Shown: piece after piece, positions 22,026 through 30,426 of the stretch
Numbering within the stretch: the stretch's first letter is position 1
How the letters are laid out: every line of letters starts with the position of its first letter
Origin: Victivallales bacterium
Lineage (GTDB): Bacteria > Verrucomicrobiota > Lentisphaeria > Victivallales > SZUA-371
NCBI GenBank assembly: GCA_016936495.1
Contig: JAFGXT010000026.1
Coordinates: 1 to 39,318 of the forward strand
Length of the DNA stretch: 39,318 bases
Direction: 5' to 3'
Notes under the pieces: model-generated
Told to the model about the DNA's origin: nothing
The model's input: the letters and a program-made list of their open reading frames with translations, nothing else
Databases searched by the model: none
Position numbers and translations under genes: made by a program

Positions 22026-22658
22026 TTATTTTTTACCTTGCAGGCTCTCAAGATTGATTACAGCACGTTCTTTGCCGACGCCGGGGTCGCTTTCCACCTT
22101 TAGGCGTTCGGTACTGAGCCACAGAGTTATCTTAGAGCCGCTGAGCGTGTTACCGCTACCGCGCTGGATGGATGGGTTATCCTCTGTAAGCACGATCATA
22201 TCGGCTTTGACGTCATATTCGGCTTTACCGGCGGTTGCCTTTTGTTCGCCTGCGGCGATGTCGGCCTGATCAAAAAGCTTTCTGACGATTACGACGTTGC
22301 CCAGGCATATGATCTTCTTTAGATCTTTGCCCCCGCCGAAACCGGCATCTTTTTTAGTGGCGTCGGTTTTTTTTGCGGCGGCGTCCACAGCTTTGTCTTC
22401 CAAATATATTTCCATGCGATGGCAGTTTATGGTCATGGAATCGTCATCGACATAAACATTGCCGATAAATACCGCTTTATTATTTTTAAAGTCGATATCC
22501 ATGGAATCGGCGGTGATGGTGGTGGGTTTTTTAGGACCTTCCTTCCTGTTTTTTGCGAGACCGGCCATGGATAGTTGTGCGCATACCGGCGCGGTTCCGG
22601 CGGCAAGGATGCAGCCGGTTACGGTGTAAAGAAATATTTTCCTGAATGTGCTGATCAT
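22026..22658 (-). CDS. lptA: LptA/OstA-like periplasmic LPS transport protein
   Basis: 210 residues with an N-terminal signal segment (IFLYTVTGCILAAGTAPVCA). The OstA beta-jellyroll follows: TTITADSMDIDFKNNKAVFI, then GNVYVDDDSMTINCHRMEIY, and later CLGNVVIVRK and AEYDVKADMIVLTEDNPSIQ. A Lys/Asp/Ala-rich insertion (DAAAKKTDATKKDAGFGGGK) interrupts the repeat, which is longer than in E. coli LptA (185 residues). It should form the periplasmic bridge for LPS between LptC and LptD. Located between the lptC-like gene and lptB. Confidence 0.85.
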   Translation of the reverse strand: MISTFRKIFLYTVTGCILAAGTAPVCAQLSMAGLAKNRKEGPKKPTTITADSMDIDFKNNKAVFIGNVYVDDDSMTINCHRMEIYLEDKAVDAAAKKTDATKKDAGFGGGKDLKKIICLGNVVIVRKLFDQADIAAGEQKATAGKAEYDVKADMIVLTEDNPSIQRGSGNTLSGSKITLWLSTERLKVESDPGVGKERAVINLESLQGKK

Positions 22659-22670
22659 AGTATTGATCCT

Positions 22671-23261
22671 TTATTGTTTTTTAACATTTTTATCATCTTT
22701 GGATTTATCCATAAAACCTGACCGGATGACCACTTTCACTTTGGATCGGATATGGAGTTCTCCCGAAAAATAGCTGCCGTCGAAGCCAACACCGTCGACA
22801 TCGACAAAGCGGGATCTGAATTTGAGCAGTTTATCACTGTTCAGAGTCTGACTGGTACGGTTGTATACCGCGTCAAGTGAATAGATCAACGCCTGGGTAT
22901 GTGGTAAGTGGCTCCAGAATTCAATGACCTTGGCGGTGTCTTCGTTGATATCATATATTTCCACTTTATCCAGATCTCCGACGTCGTCAATATCTTTTAT
23001 ATTATCTTCGAGCAGATCCACGAGCAGGTCATTAAGGAAGATGCTTACTCCGGCCATGTGGCCGCTGCTGCCGTATATGATAAATTTCAGTTTGCCCTGG
23101 GTGTCATACTGAGGCATTTTGAAGCGTGTAAACGCGGCGGTGGTATTCTCCTGCGCGCAGACTTCGCCGCGCGACAGCAGTAATGCCATCAGGCAGATCA
23201 GAGCATATATTATTGCCGTTGCTCTTTTCAAGATATATATCGCTCCATTAATCCATTCCAT
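22671..23261 (-). CDS. lptC: LptC-like LPS export protein
   Basis: 196 residues. An N-terminal hydrophobic segment (ATAIIYALICLMALLLS) anchors or exports the protein. The next part, FTRFKMPQYDTQGKLKFIIY + G, and the later LKFRSRFVDVDGVGFDGSYF follow the LptC pattern of two strands and a second YrbK motif. Sequence similarity is weak, as is common for LptC; position between kdsC and lptA supports the call. The ATG has AAGGAG upstream and overlaps kdsC by 34 bases. It would link LptB-F-G to LptA. Confidence 0.68.
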   Translation of the reverse strand: MEWINGAIYILKRATAIIYALICLMALLLSRGEVCAQENTTAAFTRFKMPQYDTQGKLKFIIYGSSGHMAGVSIFLNDLLVDLLEDNIKDIDDVGDLDKVEIYDINEDTAKVIEFWSHLPHTQALIYSLDAVYNRTSQTLNSDKLLKFRSRFVDVDGVGFDGSYFSGELHIRSKVKVVIRSGFMDKSKDDKNVKKQ

Positions 23262-23734
23262 TTGTTCTGCTCCTTGAGCAGGCGTTCGACCACTTCGCGG
23301 ACGGCTCCGCCGCCGCCGGGCAGTGCTGTTCTGAAATCCGCATATTTATCCATTATCTCCGGCGCGTCCGCTACTGTAACCGCCACACCTGACTGCACCA
23401 GTACCGGGATATCCACCACGTCATCGCCCATATATAAACACTCTTCGGCTTTCAGGTTCTGCTCTTCCAGCAGAATTCTGAAGGCTTCGCGTTTATCTTT
23501 TTTACCTTCATAGAGAAAATCCAGTCCCAGTTCCGCCGCGCGTGTGCGGTTGGCTTCTGAACTTCTGCCTGACAATATGCCTACTTTTATTCCTGCACGC
23601 ATAGCCAGCTTCAAGCCATGTCCGTCGCGAACATGAAAAAATTTAACTTCGGTACTCCCGCAGTAACCGATTTTACCGTCGGTGAGTATGCCGTCTATAT
23701 CAAGAACGATAGCCTTTATCGCATCCCAGTTCAT
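23228..23734 (-). CDS. kdsC: KDO-8-phosphate phosphatase KdsC (HAD family)
   Basis: 168 residues. The HAD motifs are VLDIDGILTDG (nucleophile Asp), VGILSGRSS and YMGDDVVDIPVL. The end, ALPGGGGAVREVVERLLKEQ, is specific to KdsC. It removes phosphate from KDO-8-P made by KdsA. AAGGAG lies 6 bases before the ATG; the start overlaps kdsA by 35 bases, so translation is coupled. Confidence 0.95.
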   Translation of the reverse strand: MNWDAIKAIVLDIDGILTDGKIGYCGSTEVKFFHVRDGHGLKLAMRAGIKVGILSGRSSEANRTRAAELGLDFLYEGKKDKREAFRILLEEQNLKAEECLYMGDDVVDIPVLVQSGVAVTVADAPEIMDKYADFRTALPGGGGAVREVVERLLKEQNKWNGLMERYIS

Positions 23735-24530
23735 ATATCTCCTTCACTTCCCTGATTACAGTTCTGGCGTCTTCAAAGCTTAACGAGTTCGGTCCGTCGG
23801 AAAGGGCTTTCGCGGGGTCGGGGTGGACTTCCGCGAACAAGGCATCGATTCCGATCGCGGCGGCGGCACGTGCGAGTGGACGGATGAACTGGCGTTGTCC
23901 GCCGGACGCATTGCCGAGCCCACCGGGGAGCTGTACGGAATGGGTGGCGTCGAATACCACTGGAACATCCATTTCGCGCATAGTCTGAAGCGAACGCATG
24001 TCCACCACCAGATTGCGATAGCCAAAAGTCGTTCCGCGTTCTGTAAGCATGACCTGCTTATTGCCGGTTTCGCGGACCTTTTCCACAGCGCCGATCATGT
24101 CTTCGGGAGCCATGAACTGTCCTTTTTTGATATTCACCGGCAAGCCGCTTTCGCCGCAGGCGATGAGCAGGTCGGTCTGGCGGCACAGGAAAGCCGGAAT
24201 CTGGAGGATGTCCACGACTTTGGCCGCTTCTTTAACATCACTGCATTCATGAACATCGGTAAGCACCGGTATATTGAGTTCGCTTTTTACCGCTTCGAGA
24301 ACTTTCAGCCCTTTGGTGAGCCCCATGCCACGAAAAGACTTGCCGGATGAACGGTTGGCCTTGTCGTAGGAAGCTTTGAATACATACTGTATTTTGAGTT
24401 CAGAGCATAAGGTTTTGAGAAAAGTGGCTATTTCCAGGCAAATGCTTTTGCTTTCCGCAACGCATGGTCCGCTCATCAAAGTCAGACTGCGGCCGATTAC
24501 AATGTTTTTGCCGATCTTAATATAATTCAT
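23700..24530 (-). CDS. kdsA: KDO-8-phosphate synthase KdsA
   Basis: 276 residues. SGPCVAESKSICLE, FKASYDKANRSSGKSFRGMG, LTDVHECSD, QIPAFLCRQTDLL, VNIKKGQFMAPEDM and TERGTTFGYRNLVVDMRSL are the standard KdsA motifs. FAEVHPDPAKALSDGPNSL closes the barrel. The Cys in SGPCV sits where metal-dependent (Aquifex-type) enzymes have their metal ligand; E. coli has Asn there. A metal-dependent enzyme is therefore predicted. It condenses arabinose-5-phosphate with PEP. Confidence 0.96.
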   Translation of the reverse strand: MNYIKIGKNIVIGRSLTLMSGPCVAESKSICLEIATFLKTLCSELKIQYVFKASYDKANRSSGKSFRGMGLTKGLKVLEAVKSELNIPVLTDVHECSDVKEAAKVVDILQIPAFLCRQTDLLIACGESGLPVNIKKGQFMAPEDMIGAVEKVRETGNKQVMLTERGTTFGYRNLVVDMRSLQTMREMDVPVVFDATHSVQLPGGLGNASGGQRQFIRPLARAAAAIGIDALFAEVHPDPAKALSDGPNSLSFEDARTVIREVKEIYELGCDKGYRS

Positions 24531-24620
24531 TATCTGAATCCGTTTCTTTAAGTTGAATAGTTATATTTATGTTGCTATAAAATACAGCCGGAAAAAATAT
24601 TATCAATGTATTTCGGTTTT

Positions 24621-25373
24621 CTATCTGCGATTTAACATTTGTCTGAGCTTGATTTTCGCTTCCTCCAGATCTTGCGGGGTATCAACTCCTATGCTTTCCA
24701 GATTGCTGGTGAGCACAAAAATACGAATCCCGTTTTCCAGCGCTCGTAATTGTTCGAGTTTTTCACATTTTTCAAATCGGCTTTCGGGCAGAGCCACAAA
24801 ACGTTTGAGAATATCATAACGATACGAATAGACGCCCCAGTGGTGGAACACCTCGGTCTCTTCGCCGCCTTCACGCAGGTATGGTATCATTGAGCGGCTG
24901 AAATACATGGCATAACCCGCCGCGTCAAAAATGACTTTTACCTTATTCGGGTCATTCTTCAGAATTTCACGCGGACGCGGCACTGCTACGGTGCCCATTT
25001 CTATAGTGGCGTCCTGCCGCATACGGTCGATCAGTTCATCGATGACCTGAACCGGGATGAGCGGCTCGTCTCCCTGGATGTTGATGATGATATCATTGCC
25101 GGAGCATGAACATTTCTCTGCCGCTTCGCATATTCTATCGGAGCCGGATGGGTGATCTGGGGACGTCATTACCGCGTGTCCGCCGAAAGCTTCGACCGCT
25201 TTCATGACTCGTTCGTCATCGGTGGCGACGATCACTTTATCTGCCTTTGAGGCGCGGGCTTTCTCGTATACCCACTGAATGAGGGGTTTGCCTTCCAAAT
25301 CAGCCAGCACTTTGCCGGGGAAACGCACACTGGCGTAGCGCGCGGGAATTATCGCGATGCTTCTTCTGTTCAT
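24621..25373 (-). CDS. kdsB: CMP-KDO synthetase KdsB
   Basis: 250 residues. IAIIPARYASVRFPGKVLAD, then VATDDERV, then HPSGSDRICEA, INIQGDEPLI, HWGVYSYRYDIL and ENGIRIFVLTSNLESIGVDT + PQDLE are the full KdsB motif set. It activates KDO with CTP. The start is 1 base after the stop of the heptose kinase gene (TAATATG). A 90-base gap separates its end from kdsA, without a clear terminator. Confidence 0.96.
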   Translation of the reverse strand: MNRRSIAIIPARYASVRFPGKVLADLEGKPLIQWVYEKARASKADKVIVATDDERVMKAVEAFGGHAVMTSPDHPSGSDRICEAAEKCSCSGNDIIINIQGDEPLIPVQVIDELIDRMRQDATIEMGTVAVPRPREILKNDPNKVKVIFDAAGYAMYFSRSMIPYLREGGEETEVFHHWGVYSYRYDILKRFVALPESRFEKCEKLEQLRALENGIRIFVLTSNLESIGVDTPQDLEEAKIKLRQMLNRR

Positions 25374-25374
25374 A

Positions 25375-26388
25375 TTAAAGTTCTCCGCCTTTAAAGCTTT
25401 CGAGCAATTCGTCTTTGGAAACCGTCACGGTTCCGACCTTGCCGACCACTACTCCGGCGGCATGATTACCTATTTCCGCCGCTTCTTCGCTGGTTGCTCC
25501 TGCGCATAAAGCCAGAGTGAACGCCGAAATAAGCGTATCCCCCGCTCCTGAAACGTCATACACTTCACGGGCGCGCGTCGGAATAACCGTTAATTTACGA
25601 TTTTTATCAAACAAAGCCAATCCCTGGGCGGAAAGCGATATCAGTAAATAATCCGGTCGCCAGCGTTCCAGCAGTGTCTCTGCGACTTCGATCAACGAGC
25701 TGTCTTCTTCCGGCGGAACAATATTCTGGGAGGCGATTTTACCCGCCATCGCATATGCTTCCGGACGGTTAGGCTTCATGACCGTAAGATTTTTTATCAA
25801 CATCGGGTTGCCGGGGTTGGGATCTAAAGCGGTTATAATGCCAGCTTCAGCGGCGGCGTCAGCTATGCGCTGTACCATGGATTGTTCCAGCAAGCCTTTG
25901 GCATAATCCTCAAAGATGACAGCGTCTACCGCCCGCCGGGCGATCAGATCCAGAATATTATCCGCCATGGTTTCACGAATGGTGGCGTTGACCGGGCTTA
26001 TGTCTTCGTAATCTATTCTCAACAATTGTTGCGAAGAGGCGATTACGCGTTGTTTTTCTATAGTTCTGCGGCTGGGGTCTTTGACCAGACCATGATGGGC
26101 TATACCGTATTCCGCGAGCAGAGTTTTCATTGCTTCAGCTTTTTCATCGTTTCCGGTAACGCCGAAAGCCTCCGCTTTACCGCCCAGGGTTACAATGTTA
26201 CGCATCACGTTGGCGGCGCCGCCGAGGCATTGGCTTTGCCTGGTAACATGCACTACTGGAATGGGGGCTTCGGGAGATATCCGGTTGGCGTTGCCGCGGA
26301 TATAGACATCCAGTATAAGGTCGCCGGTTACGGCTATTTTTTTATTATGAAAAGAGTCTACTATATTCTTGAGTCTTGCGTTTTTCAT
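25375..26388 (-). CDS. rfaE1: Heptose-7-phosphate kinase (HldE N-domain/RfaE1-like)
   Basis: 337 residues, PfkB/ribokinase family. VTGDLILDVYIRGNANRISP, then EAPIPVVHV and CLGGAANVMRNIVTLGGKAE, are typical of the HldE kinase domain. VYDVSGAGDTLISAFTLAL holds the catalytic Asp and anion hole. The adenylyltransferase domain of a two-domain HldE is absent, so HldE2/RfaE2 must be encoded elsewhere. It is the second gene of the operon that continues with kdsB, and it indicates heptose in the LPS core. Confidence 0.9.
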   Translation of the reverse strand: MKNARLKNIVDSFHNKKIAVTGDLILDVYIRGNANRISPEAPIPVVHVTRQSQCLGGAANVMRNIVTLGGKAEAFGVTGNDEKAEAMKTLLAEYGIAHHGLVKDPSRRTIEKQRVIASSQQLLRIDYEDISPVNATIRETMADNILDLIARRAVDAVIFEDYAKGLLEQSMVQRIADAAAEAGIITALDPNPGNPMLIKNLTVMKPNRPEAYAMAGKIASQNIVPPEEDSSLIEVAETLLERWRPDYLLISLSAQGLALFDKNRKLTVIPTRAREVYDVSGAGDTLISAFTLALCAGATSEEAAEIGNHAAGVVVGKVGTVTVSKDELLESFKGGEL

Positions 26389-26390
26389 TT

Positions 26391-26888
26391 TTAGTTGTTT
26401 TCAGTTGTTTCCGGGGTTGATGGCGAATCTGTGTCTATGGAGGAGAAGAGATGCTCCAGCACAGGTGCGGAATTCAGTTCAAGTACATGGCTGAATTGTT
26501 TGCCGTCAGCGAAATGTTTACGGCAGACGGCATACTGCTGAAGCAGATTATAAATATCCATCACCTGATCTCGGTTGAGTTTGAGATGATATTTGCGGAT
26601 ATAGCGTGCCAGATCGTCAAGCTGGGTTACCGCCAGATTTATTTCTTTTTTCTGGCGGTTGTTGACAGCGTTTTTTTCGGAATGTTCAAATTGACCTCTG
26701 AGGTCATCTCCAAGCTGAATCATTTTTTGCAAAGCCACTTCCTCATCCCACAAATATTCCGAGCGTAACTGAATCGGCAGCCATACGATCAGGGCAAGTT
26801 CCGCGATGATGGTTGCGATAAAAAGCGCCAGCGCAAAAAAAGTTACATAGTCCCGTTTAAAAGGGGCTGATAGCAATGCTCTATCCAA
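26391..26888 (-). CDS. Membrane protein of unknown function, first gene of the LPS operon
   Basis: 165 residues from a TTG at 26888, supported by GGAG 9 bases upstream; no ATG occurs in frame before residue about 55. One membrane helix lies near the N-terminus (FFALALFIATIIAELALIVW). A long charged helical region follows (VALQKMIQLGDDLRGQFEHS and later DDLARYIRKYHLKLNRDQVM), with a Ser/Thr/Pro end. The stop is 2 bases before the heptose-kinase ATG. I recognise no family. Its place suggests a link to envelope assembly, which is inference. Confidence 0.6.
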   Translation of the reverse strand: MDRALLSAPFKRDYVTFFALALFIATIIAELALIVWLPIQLRSEYLWDEEVALQKMIQLGDDLRGQFEHSEKNAVNNRQKKEINLAVTQLDDLARYIRKYHLKLNRDQVMDIYNLLQQYAVCRKHFADGKQFSHVLELNSAPVLEHLFSSIDTDSPSTPETTENN

Positions 26889-26998
26889 AGCGTTTCACTC
26901 CGTCCGTTAATTTGATGATTCTGTTTATTGCACGAAAACTATAATTTAATACCTGAATCATGTTTTGCAATTATTATGTAAAGTAATTAGGTCTTAAT

Positions 26999-27027
26999 TT
27001 GAAATATTAGCCTCATGGCATTATATT
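26999..27027 (+). promoter_or_regulatory. Predicted sigma-70 promoter of the HPr gene
   Basis: TTGAAA at 26999-27004, a 17-base spacer and TATATT at 27022-27027, about 36 bases before the ATG at 27064. It lies in the 175-base divergent gap between the HPr gene and the LPS operon. Confidence 0.55.
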
Positions 27028-27063
27028 CTCAATATTATTTAAGCATAAGGCAAGTAAAATACT

Positions 27064-27339
27064 ATGGCGGAAAAAACGGTTACAGTCAGGAATCATGATG
27101 GCATCCACTGCCGCCCCTCAAGCGCAATTATGAACGCGGCAATGGAATTTCCCGGTACGGAGTTCACAGTGGAAACAGACAAGGGAGAAGCCGGACTGAG
27201 CAGTATTTTGTCCTTGCTCTCGCTAGGGCTTCAGCGCGGGGATGAAGTTACGGTCATCGCCACTGGTGGTGATGAACAGAACGCCTGCGAAAATATTGCC
27301 GAACTGTTCGCCTTCGAATTTGACTTTCCGCCGCAGTAG
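27064..27339 (+). CDS. ptsH: HPr-family phosphocarrier protein
   Basis: 91 residues. HDGIHCRPSSAIMNAA places the phosphorylated histidine at His15, the standard position, although the usual Ala-Arg-Pro is Cys-Arg-Pro here. GLSSILSLLSLGLQRGDEVT places Ser46, the HPr kinase site in many bacteria, also at the standard position. No PTS enzyme I or permease is in the window, so it could serve a sugar PTS elsewhere or a purely regulatory pathway. Monocistronic: its own promoter lies upstream and it converges on a TadG-like gene 7 bases away. Confidence 0.88.
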   Translation: MAEKTVTVRNHDGIHCRPSSAIMNAAMEFPGTEFTVETDKGEAGLSSILSLLSLGLQRGDEVTVIATGGDEQNACENIAELFAFEFDFPPQ

Positions 27340-27346
27340 ACATTCT

Positions 27347-29224
27347 TTAATGTAATGAGGTCGGGCCGCGACGCTGCCCTCCGGTCGTGCCAGTCCAGAA
27401 ATCACAGTTTTGTACATTACGTACCTGTTCGCCATGGACATTTAAAACGGGTTGTTCTTCGCCGAAGCGGTCAATATATGTGTCGGCTTCAAGCCATGAT
27501 CTGACTTCCTCACGCCAAGCGGGATCGTTCAGTTTTACCAATGCATTATGATATTTTTGAAGCCCTGAGCCATAGGCGCTGTTATTCAGCCAGTCCTGCA
27601 TATCGTCAAAGCCTCCGGATGCCTGCAAGGCGGGGATATATTCGGTAAGAAACAACATAAAAGATTCATCATCATCAAGGTCATCGCCATTGGGTTGATC
27701 CAGTGACACCGGGACAAGAGATGAATGTGTGAATACCGGCAGAATCAGCCTCGCGCTATGGGGGGTAAGTATTTCGCCGGTATCAAGTTCCAGTTTTCCA
27801 AAAGCTTTGGCGATGGCATTGGTGTACATAGTGCCTTGTTCGGATTCCATTCTTTCTTCGGCGGTTTTAAGACTTTCCAATTCCGTTTTGTGCCCGGTTT
27901 GACGCATCAACGGATCCAAACTGTCCTCGCCTTCGGCAAGATAGCGGCGTTGATTTGCCGAAGTCGGCTTGTCTTTGCCCAGATTTTTCCATTGCGCGGT
28001 GATTGTATCCGGGGGGACTTTGGCTTTTATGTAGGAAATGGCGCCGCTATAAGCATAGCCGTCCTGAAATCCTCCGCGCAAATAATTACTCCAAAGCCCG
28101 ATGGTTTCATCGTCATAATCCTCCCACGAATAATCAAACTGCGCCCAGCGTATTCGGGACATGGCGTAGAATTTCCAGTCGCCATCATCCTCATTGCGTG
28201 CCGGATTGAGAATATTGCCCTGATTATCAATTGTATAGGGGTCGCGCTGGTCCTGAAACAGACTGCTGATAAGCTCGCCGGGGTTTTCTCTGAAAGGCTG
28301 ATTGAGCAAACTGCTTATCGCCATTTCCTTTTCTTCATTGTAAGCGCCTGAAGTAAAACTTATGCCCAGGGTTAGATACTCTGATTCACGCGGAAAAGTC
28401 ATGGAATCCGCACGGATGGAAATGTCCTCCCACCAATTTGTGGAAAGACCGCCGTAAATGACATCGCGGAGCACCCGGGCACACCAGTCATCAGTGTTGA
28501 CCGCCTGATAAAGAGCTCTTGCCGTCAGAAAGTCAGGATCGATCCGGGGATAATTAAGATAATTCGGGTGCGGGTCTACAGCGATACCGTAGATGGCACC
28601 ATCCTGAATGTGAAGCACCTCTTCAAGCATATTCGCATATGGTTCCTTCCACTCGTAACCCTCGATTTCCTGTGAGACCATGTCCGCACTGTAAGCCCCG
28701 CCGGTTCTGAGTCGCTGAAGGTGGCGGTATACAGCCTGACAGTAACCACCATTGAAATTCAGGCCATTGTTTTTAGCCGCCTGTTGAGCCGCTCCCACTC
28801 CCAGCATGGGGCCGACAAAGGACAAGCGCACCTGCATTTGGGTAAGATTGGCTTCGGCGGCTTGAAAGCGTTGCAGTTGTGGAAGCACTCTGGTGATAAT
28901 ATCCGTCTGCGGATTTTCCTTATCAATAATGCGCATATAATTATCGTCTGCGGTATCTCCGGCGAAATCTTCAATCAAAGCGGTGGTGGCTTTTATCAGA
29001 TTGATCTCACCGATCAGATTCAGGGTGTGCCGCTGCCATTCCGCCCCCACCAGCGCGGCGGAATCCACTGCCGACACCGATTTTGCCTTGATCGTTATCA
29101 CCCGTTGTACATCCACCAGAAACAGACATATCACCAGCATGATGATAAAAATAATCATCACCATCACCAGTGTCTGCCCGCTCTGAGCCGATACGCGCTG
29201 TGTAAAACGATCCGGCATTGGCAA
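27347..29224 (-). CDS. TadG-like pilus/secretion-associated protein
   Basis: 625 residues. Residues 13-40 (AQSGQTLVMVMIIFIIMLVI) hold a Gly-Gln prepilin-like site followed by a hydrophobic helix. The next part, IKAKSVSAVDSAALVGAEWQ, is the usual TadE/TadG continuation (start of the pilin helix with Asp-Ser-Ala-Ala-Leu). The remaining 560 residues are soluble, Trp/Tyr/Asp-rich, and not recognised. No VWA domain with a clear MIDAS motif is seen, although many TadG proteins have one. It is the last of four consecutive genes with such leaders (30380-27347). Confidence 0.7.
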   Translation of the reverse strand: MPMPDRFTQRVSAQSGQTLVMVMIIFIIMLVICLFLVDVQRVITIKAKSVSAVDSAALVGAEWQRHTLNLIGEINLIKATTALIEDFAGDTADDNYMRIIDKENPQTDIITRVLPQLQRFQAAEANLTQMQVRLSFVGPMLGVGAAQQAAKNNGLNFNGGYCQAVYRHLQRLRTGGAYSADMVSQEIEGYEWKEPYANMLEEVLHIQDGAIYGIAVDPHPNYLNYPRIDPDFLTARALYQAVNTDDWCARVLRDVIYGGLSTNWWEDISIRADSMTFPRESEYLTLGISFTSGAYNEEKEMAISSLLNQPFRENPGELISSLFQDQRDPYTIDNQGNILNPARNEDDGDWKFYAMSRIRWAQFDYSWEDYDDETIGLWSNYLRGGFQDGYAYSGAISYIKAKVPPDTITAQWKNLGKDKPTSANQRRYLAEGEDSLDPLMRQTGHKTELESLKTAEERMESEQGTMYTNAIAKAFGKLELDTGEILTPHSARLILPVFTHSSLVPVSLDQPNGDDLDDDESFMLFLTEYIPALQASGGFDDMQDWLNNSAYGSGLQKYHNALVKLNDPAWREEVRSWLEADTYIDRFGEEQPVLNVHGEQVRNVQNCDFWTGTTGGQRRGPTSLH

Positions 29225-29230
29225 TTCCCC

Positions 29231-29857
29231 TTAGTAAGCGTCCAGAAAATGCGGAGTGTAATTTACTTCAAATGCCTCTTCGCCACGCAGATCAAAGCTG
29301 GTAAAGCCGGGCATCAGCAAACGCATCGCTTCGGGAACAGGATAGTCATCGAAACTCGCACGACAGGAAACGGTATTGAAATTGCGTGAATGGTTTATGT
29401 TTAAACGAGTCCTCACGCTCTCCTCTCCACGGTAACGGCTGAAGCGATCTCCATACCAGAATTCATACTCCATCCAGCTATCTCCGGGAATATAACGCTC
29501 GATCAACGCTTTTTCAGCACCGACCGAACCGGTAACGTTGGGAGAGGAAAAATCATTGGTTCTGCTGCTGTTTGTGGCGTAAGTAGTGCCCGGGAAAGTC
29601 ATTCGACCTGATGCCGGTATCGCGGCGCAACGCGCGCGCCTGATGACAAGGTTATCTACAAACCCTACTGCGGAAGAACGCGCCGCGGACATGGAAGCAT
29701 AACTGGTTACCATTCGCGCCATCGCGGTATGGAAAATATGCATAAAGCCGAACAATACCAGCAACAGCACGAACATGCAGAACATGCTTTCGATGATTGC
29801 CTGTCCACGCTCGCCGTGCCGTCGGTCAATTCCTGCTTGCTGTCGGGGTGAAAACAT
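29231..29857 (-). CDS. TadE-like pseudopilin
   Basis: 208 residues. RGQAIIESMFCMFVLLLVLF has the class III leader pattern: cleavage after Gly, Gln at +1, Glu at +5, then a long hydrophobic helix. The mature body is beta-rich with several Cys and Tyr residues. TadE proteins are processed by a TadV/CpaA-type prepilin peptidase and sit in or near Flp pili. It begins 79 bases after the Flp-like pilin gene and ends 6 bases before the TadG-like gene. Confidence 0.78.
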   Translation of the reverse strand: MFSPRQQAGIDRRHGERGQAIIESMFCMFVLLLVLFGFMHIFHTAMARMVTSYASMSAARSSAVGFVDNLVIRRARCAAIPASGRMTFPGTTYATNSSRTNDFSSPNVTGSVGAEKALIERYIPGDSWMEYEFWYGDRFSRYRGEESVRTRLNINHSRNFNTVSCRASFDDYPVPEAMRLLMPGFTSFDLRGEEAFEVNYTPHFLDAY

Positions 29858-29936
29858 AAGAAATCTCCGATTGCGGACAAAAAAATACCCGCCCCGCTGG
29901 TGTGTGAAGTTTCAACGCATAGCGACGGAAAACCGC

Positions 29937-30179
29937 TTAATCCAGATCATCAAGACCTTCGTTATTCAGTCCTCGGGAGATTTCCACGCTGGAAGTATCG
30001 GCTGATTCATGCGCTTCGCCACCGAGAGTAACAGTAGCTCCAGTAATCATTGACCTGATTCTGTCACTGAATGCGCCGAGGATGGCAAACGCAGCTAGAG
30101 CCACAACTACCACCACGATGATGTACTCGACCATCGCCTGACCTTTCTGACCTTTTTTTCTTCTTCTAATCATATTCAA
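29937..30179 (-). CDS. Flp-type pilin
   Basis: 80 residues. A short basic leader (MNMIRRRKKGQKG) is cleaved after Gly, giving QAMVEYIIVVVVVALAAFAI, with Glu at +5 and Tyr at +6 as in Flp pilins. A short Ser/Gly/Asp tail (LGGEAHESADTSSVEISRGL) follows. AGGAGG lies 8 bases before the ATG. This is the best candidate for the major pilin of the cluster. The assembly genes (TadA, B, C, CpaA) are not in this window. Confidence 0.82.
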   Translation of the reverse strand: MNMIRRRKKGQKGQAMVEYIIVVVVVALAAFAILGAFSDRIRSMITGATVTLGGEAHESADTSSVEISRGLNNEGLDDLD

Positions 30180-30197
30180 GACCTCCTGAAAGTGTTT

Positions 30198-30380
30198 TTA
30201 TAAATTCATACTCAGCAATGATATTATTCTCCAACCTCGTTCCATCAGCAAGGTCAGCAGGATGATCAAAGCCACCGCGACAAACAATGACATCGCTACC
30301 ATTATAGTAAACTCCACCAAAGTTTGTCCACACTCATCCACTTTACATTGTACATCCATTTGTGCTTTTTGTAAAGCCAT
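30198..30380 (-). CDS. Small prepilin-like protein
   Basis: 60 residues from ATG 30380; the longer frame starts at TTG codons inside a small hairpin and is less likely. The leader MALQKAQMDVQCKVDECG is followed by QTLVEFTIMVAMSLFVAVAL, with Glu at +5 and Phe at +6 after the Gly-Gln junction. The helix is then followed by only about 20 residues, so it is even shorter than Flp. It is the first of the four prepilin-like genes and lies directly before the Flp-type pilin, probably as a minor pilin. Confidence 0.6.
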   Translation of the reverse strand: MALQKAQMDVQCKVDECGQTLVEFTIMVAMSLFVAVALIILLTLLMERGWRIISLLSMNL

Positions 30381-30426
30381 GATACTCAACTCAACCCGCA
30401 ACAATGCGGATTTTTTTTATAGCGGC

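Noticed and set aside
27725-28351. A 208-codon plus-strand frame within the TadG-like gene
   Set aside because: Antisense shadow; the minus-strand frame has the prepilin leader and continuous composition.
30396-30418. Small hairpin with T run (CCGCA/TGCGG) before the first pilin-like gene
   Set aside because: It would terminate only plus-strand transcripts, and no plus-strand gene precedes it; the stem is only 5 bp.
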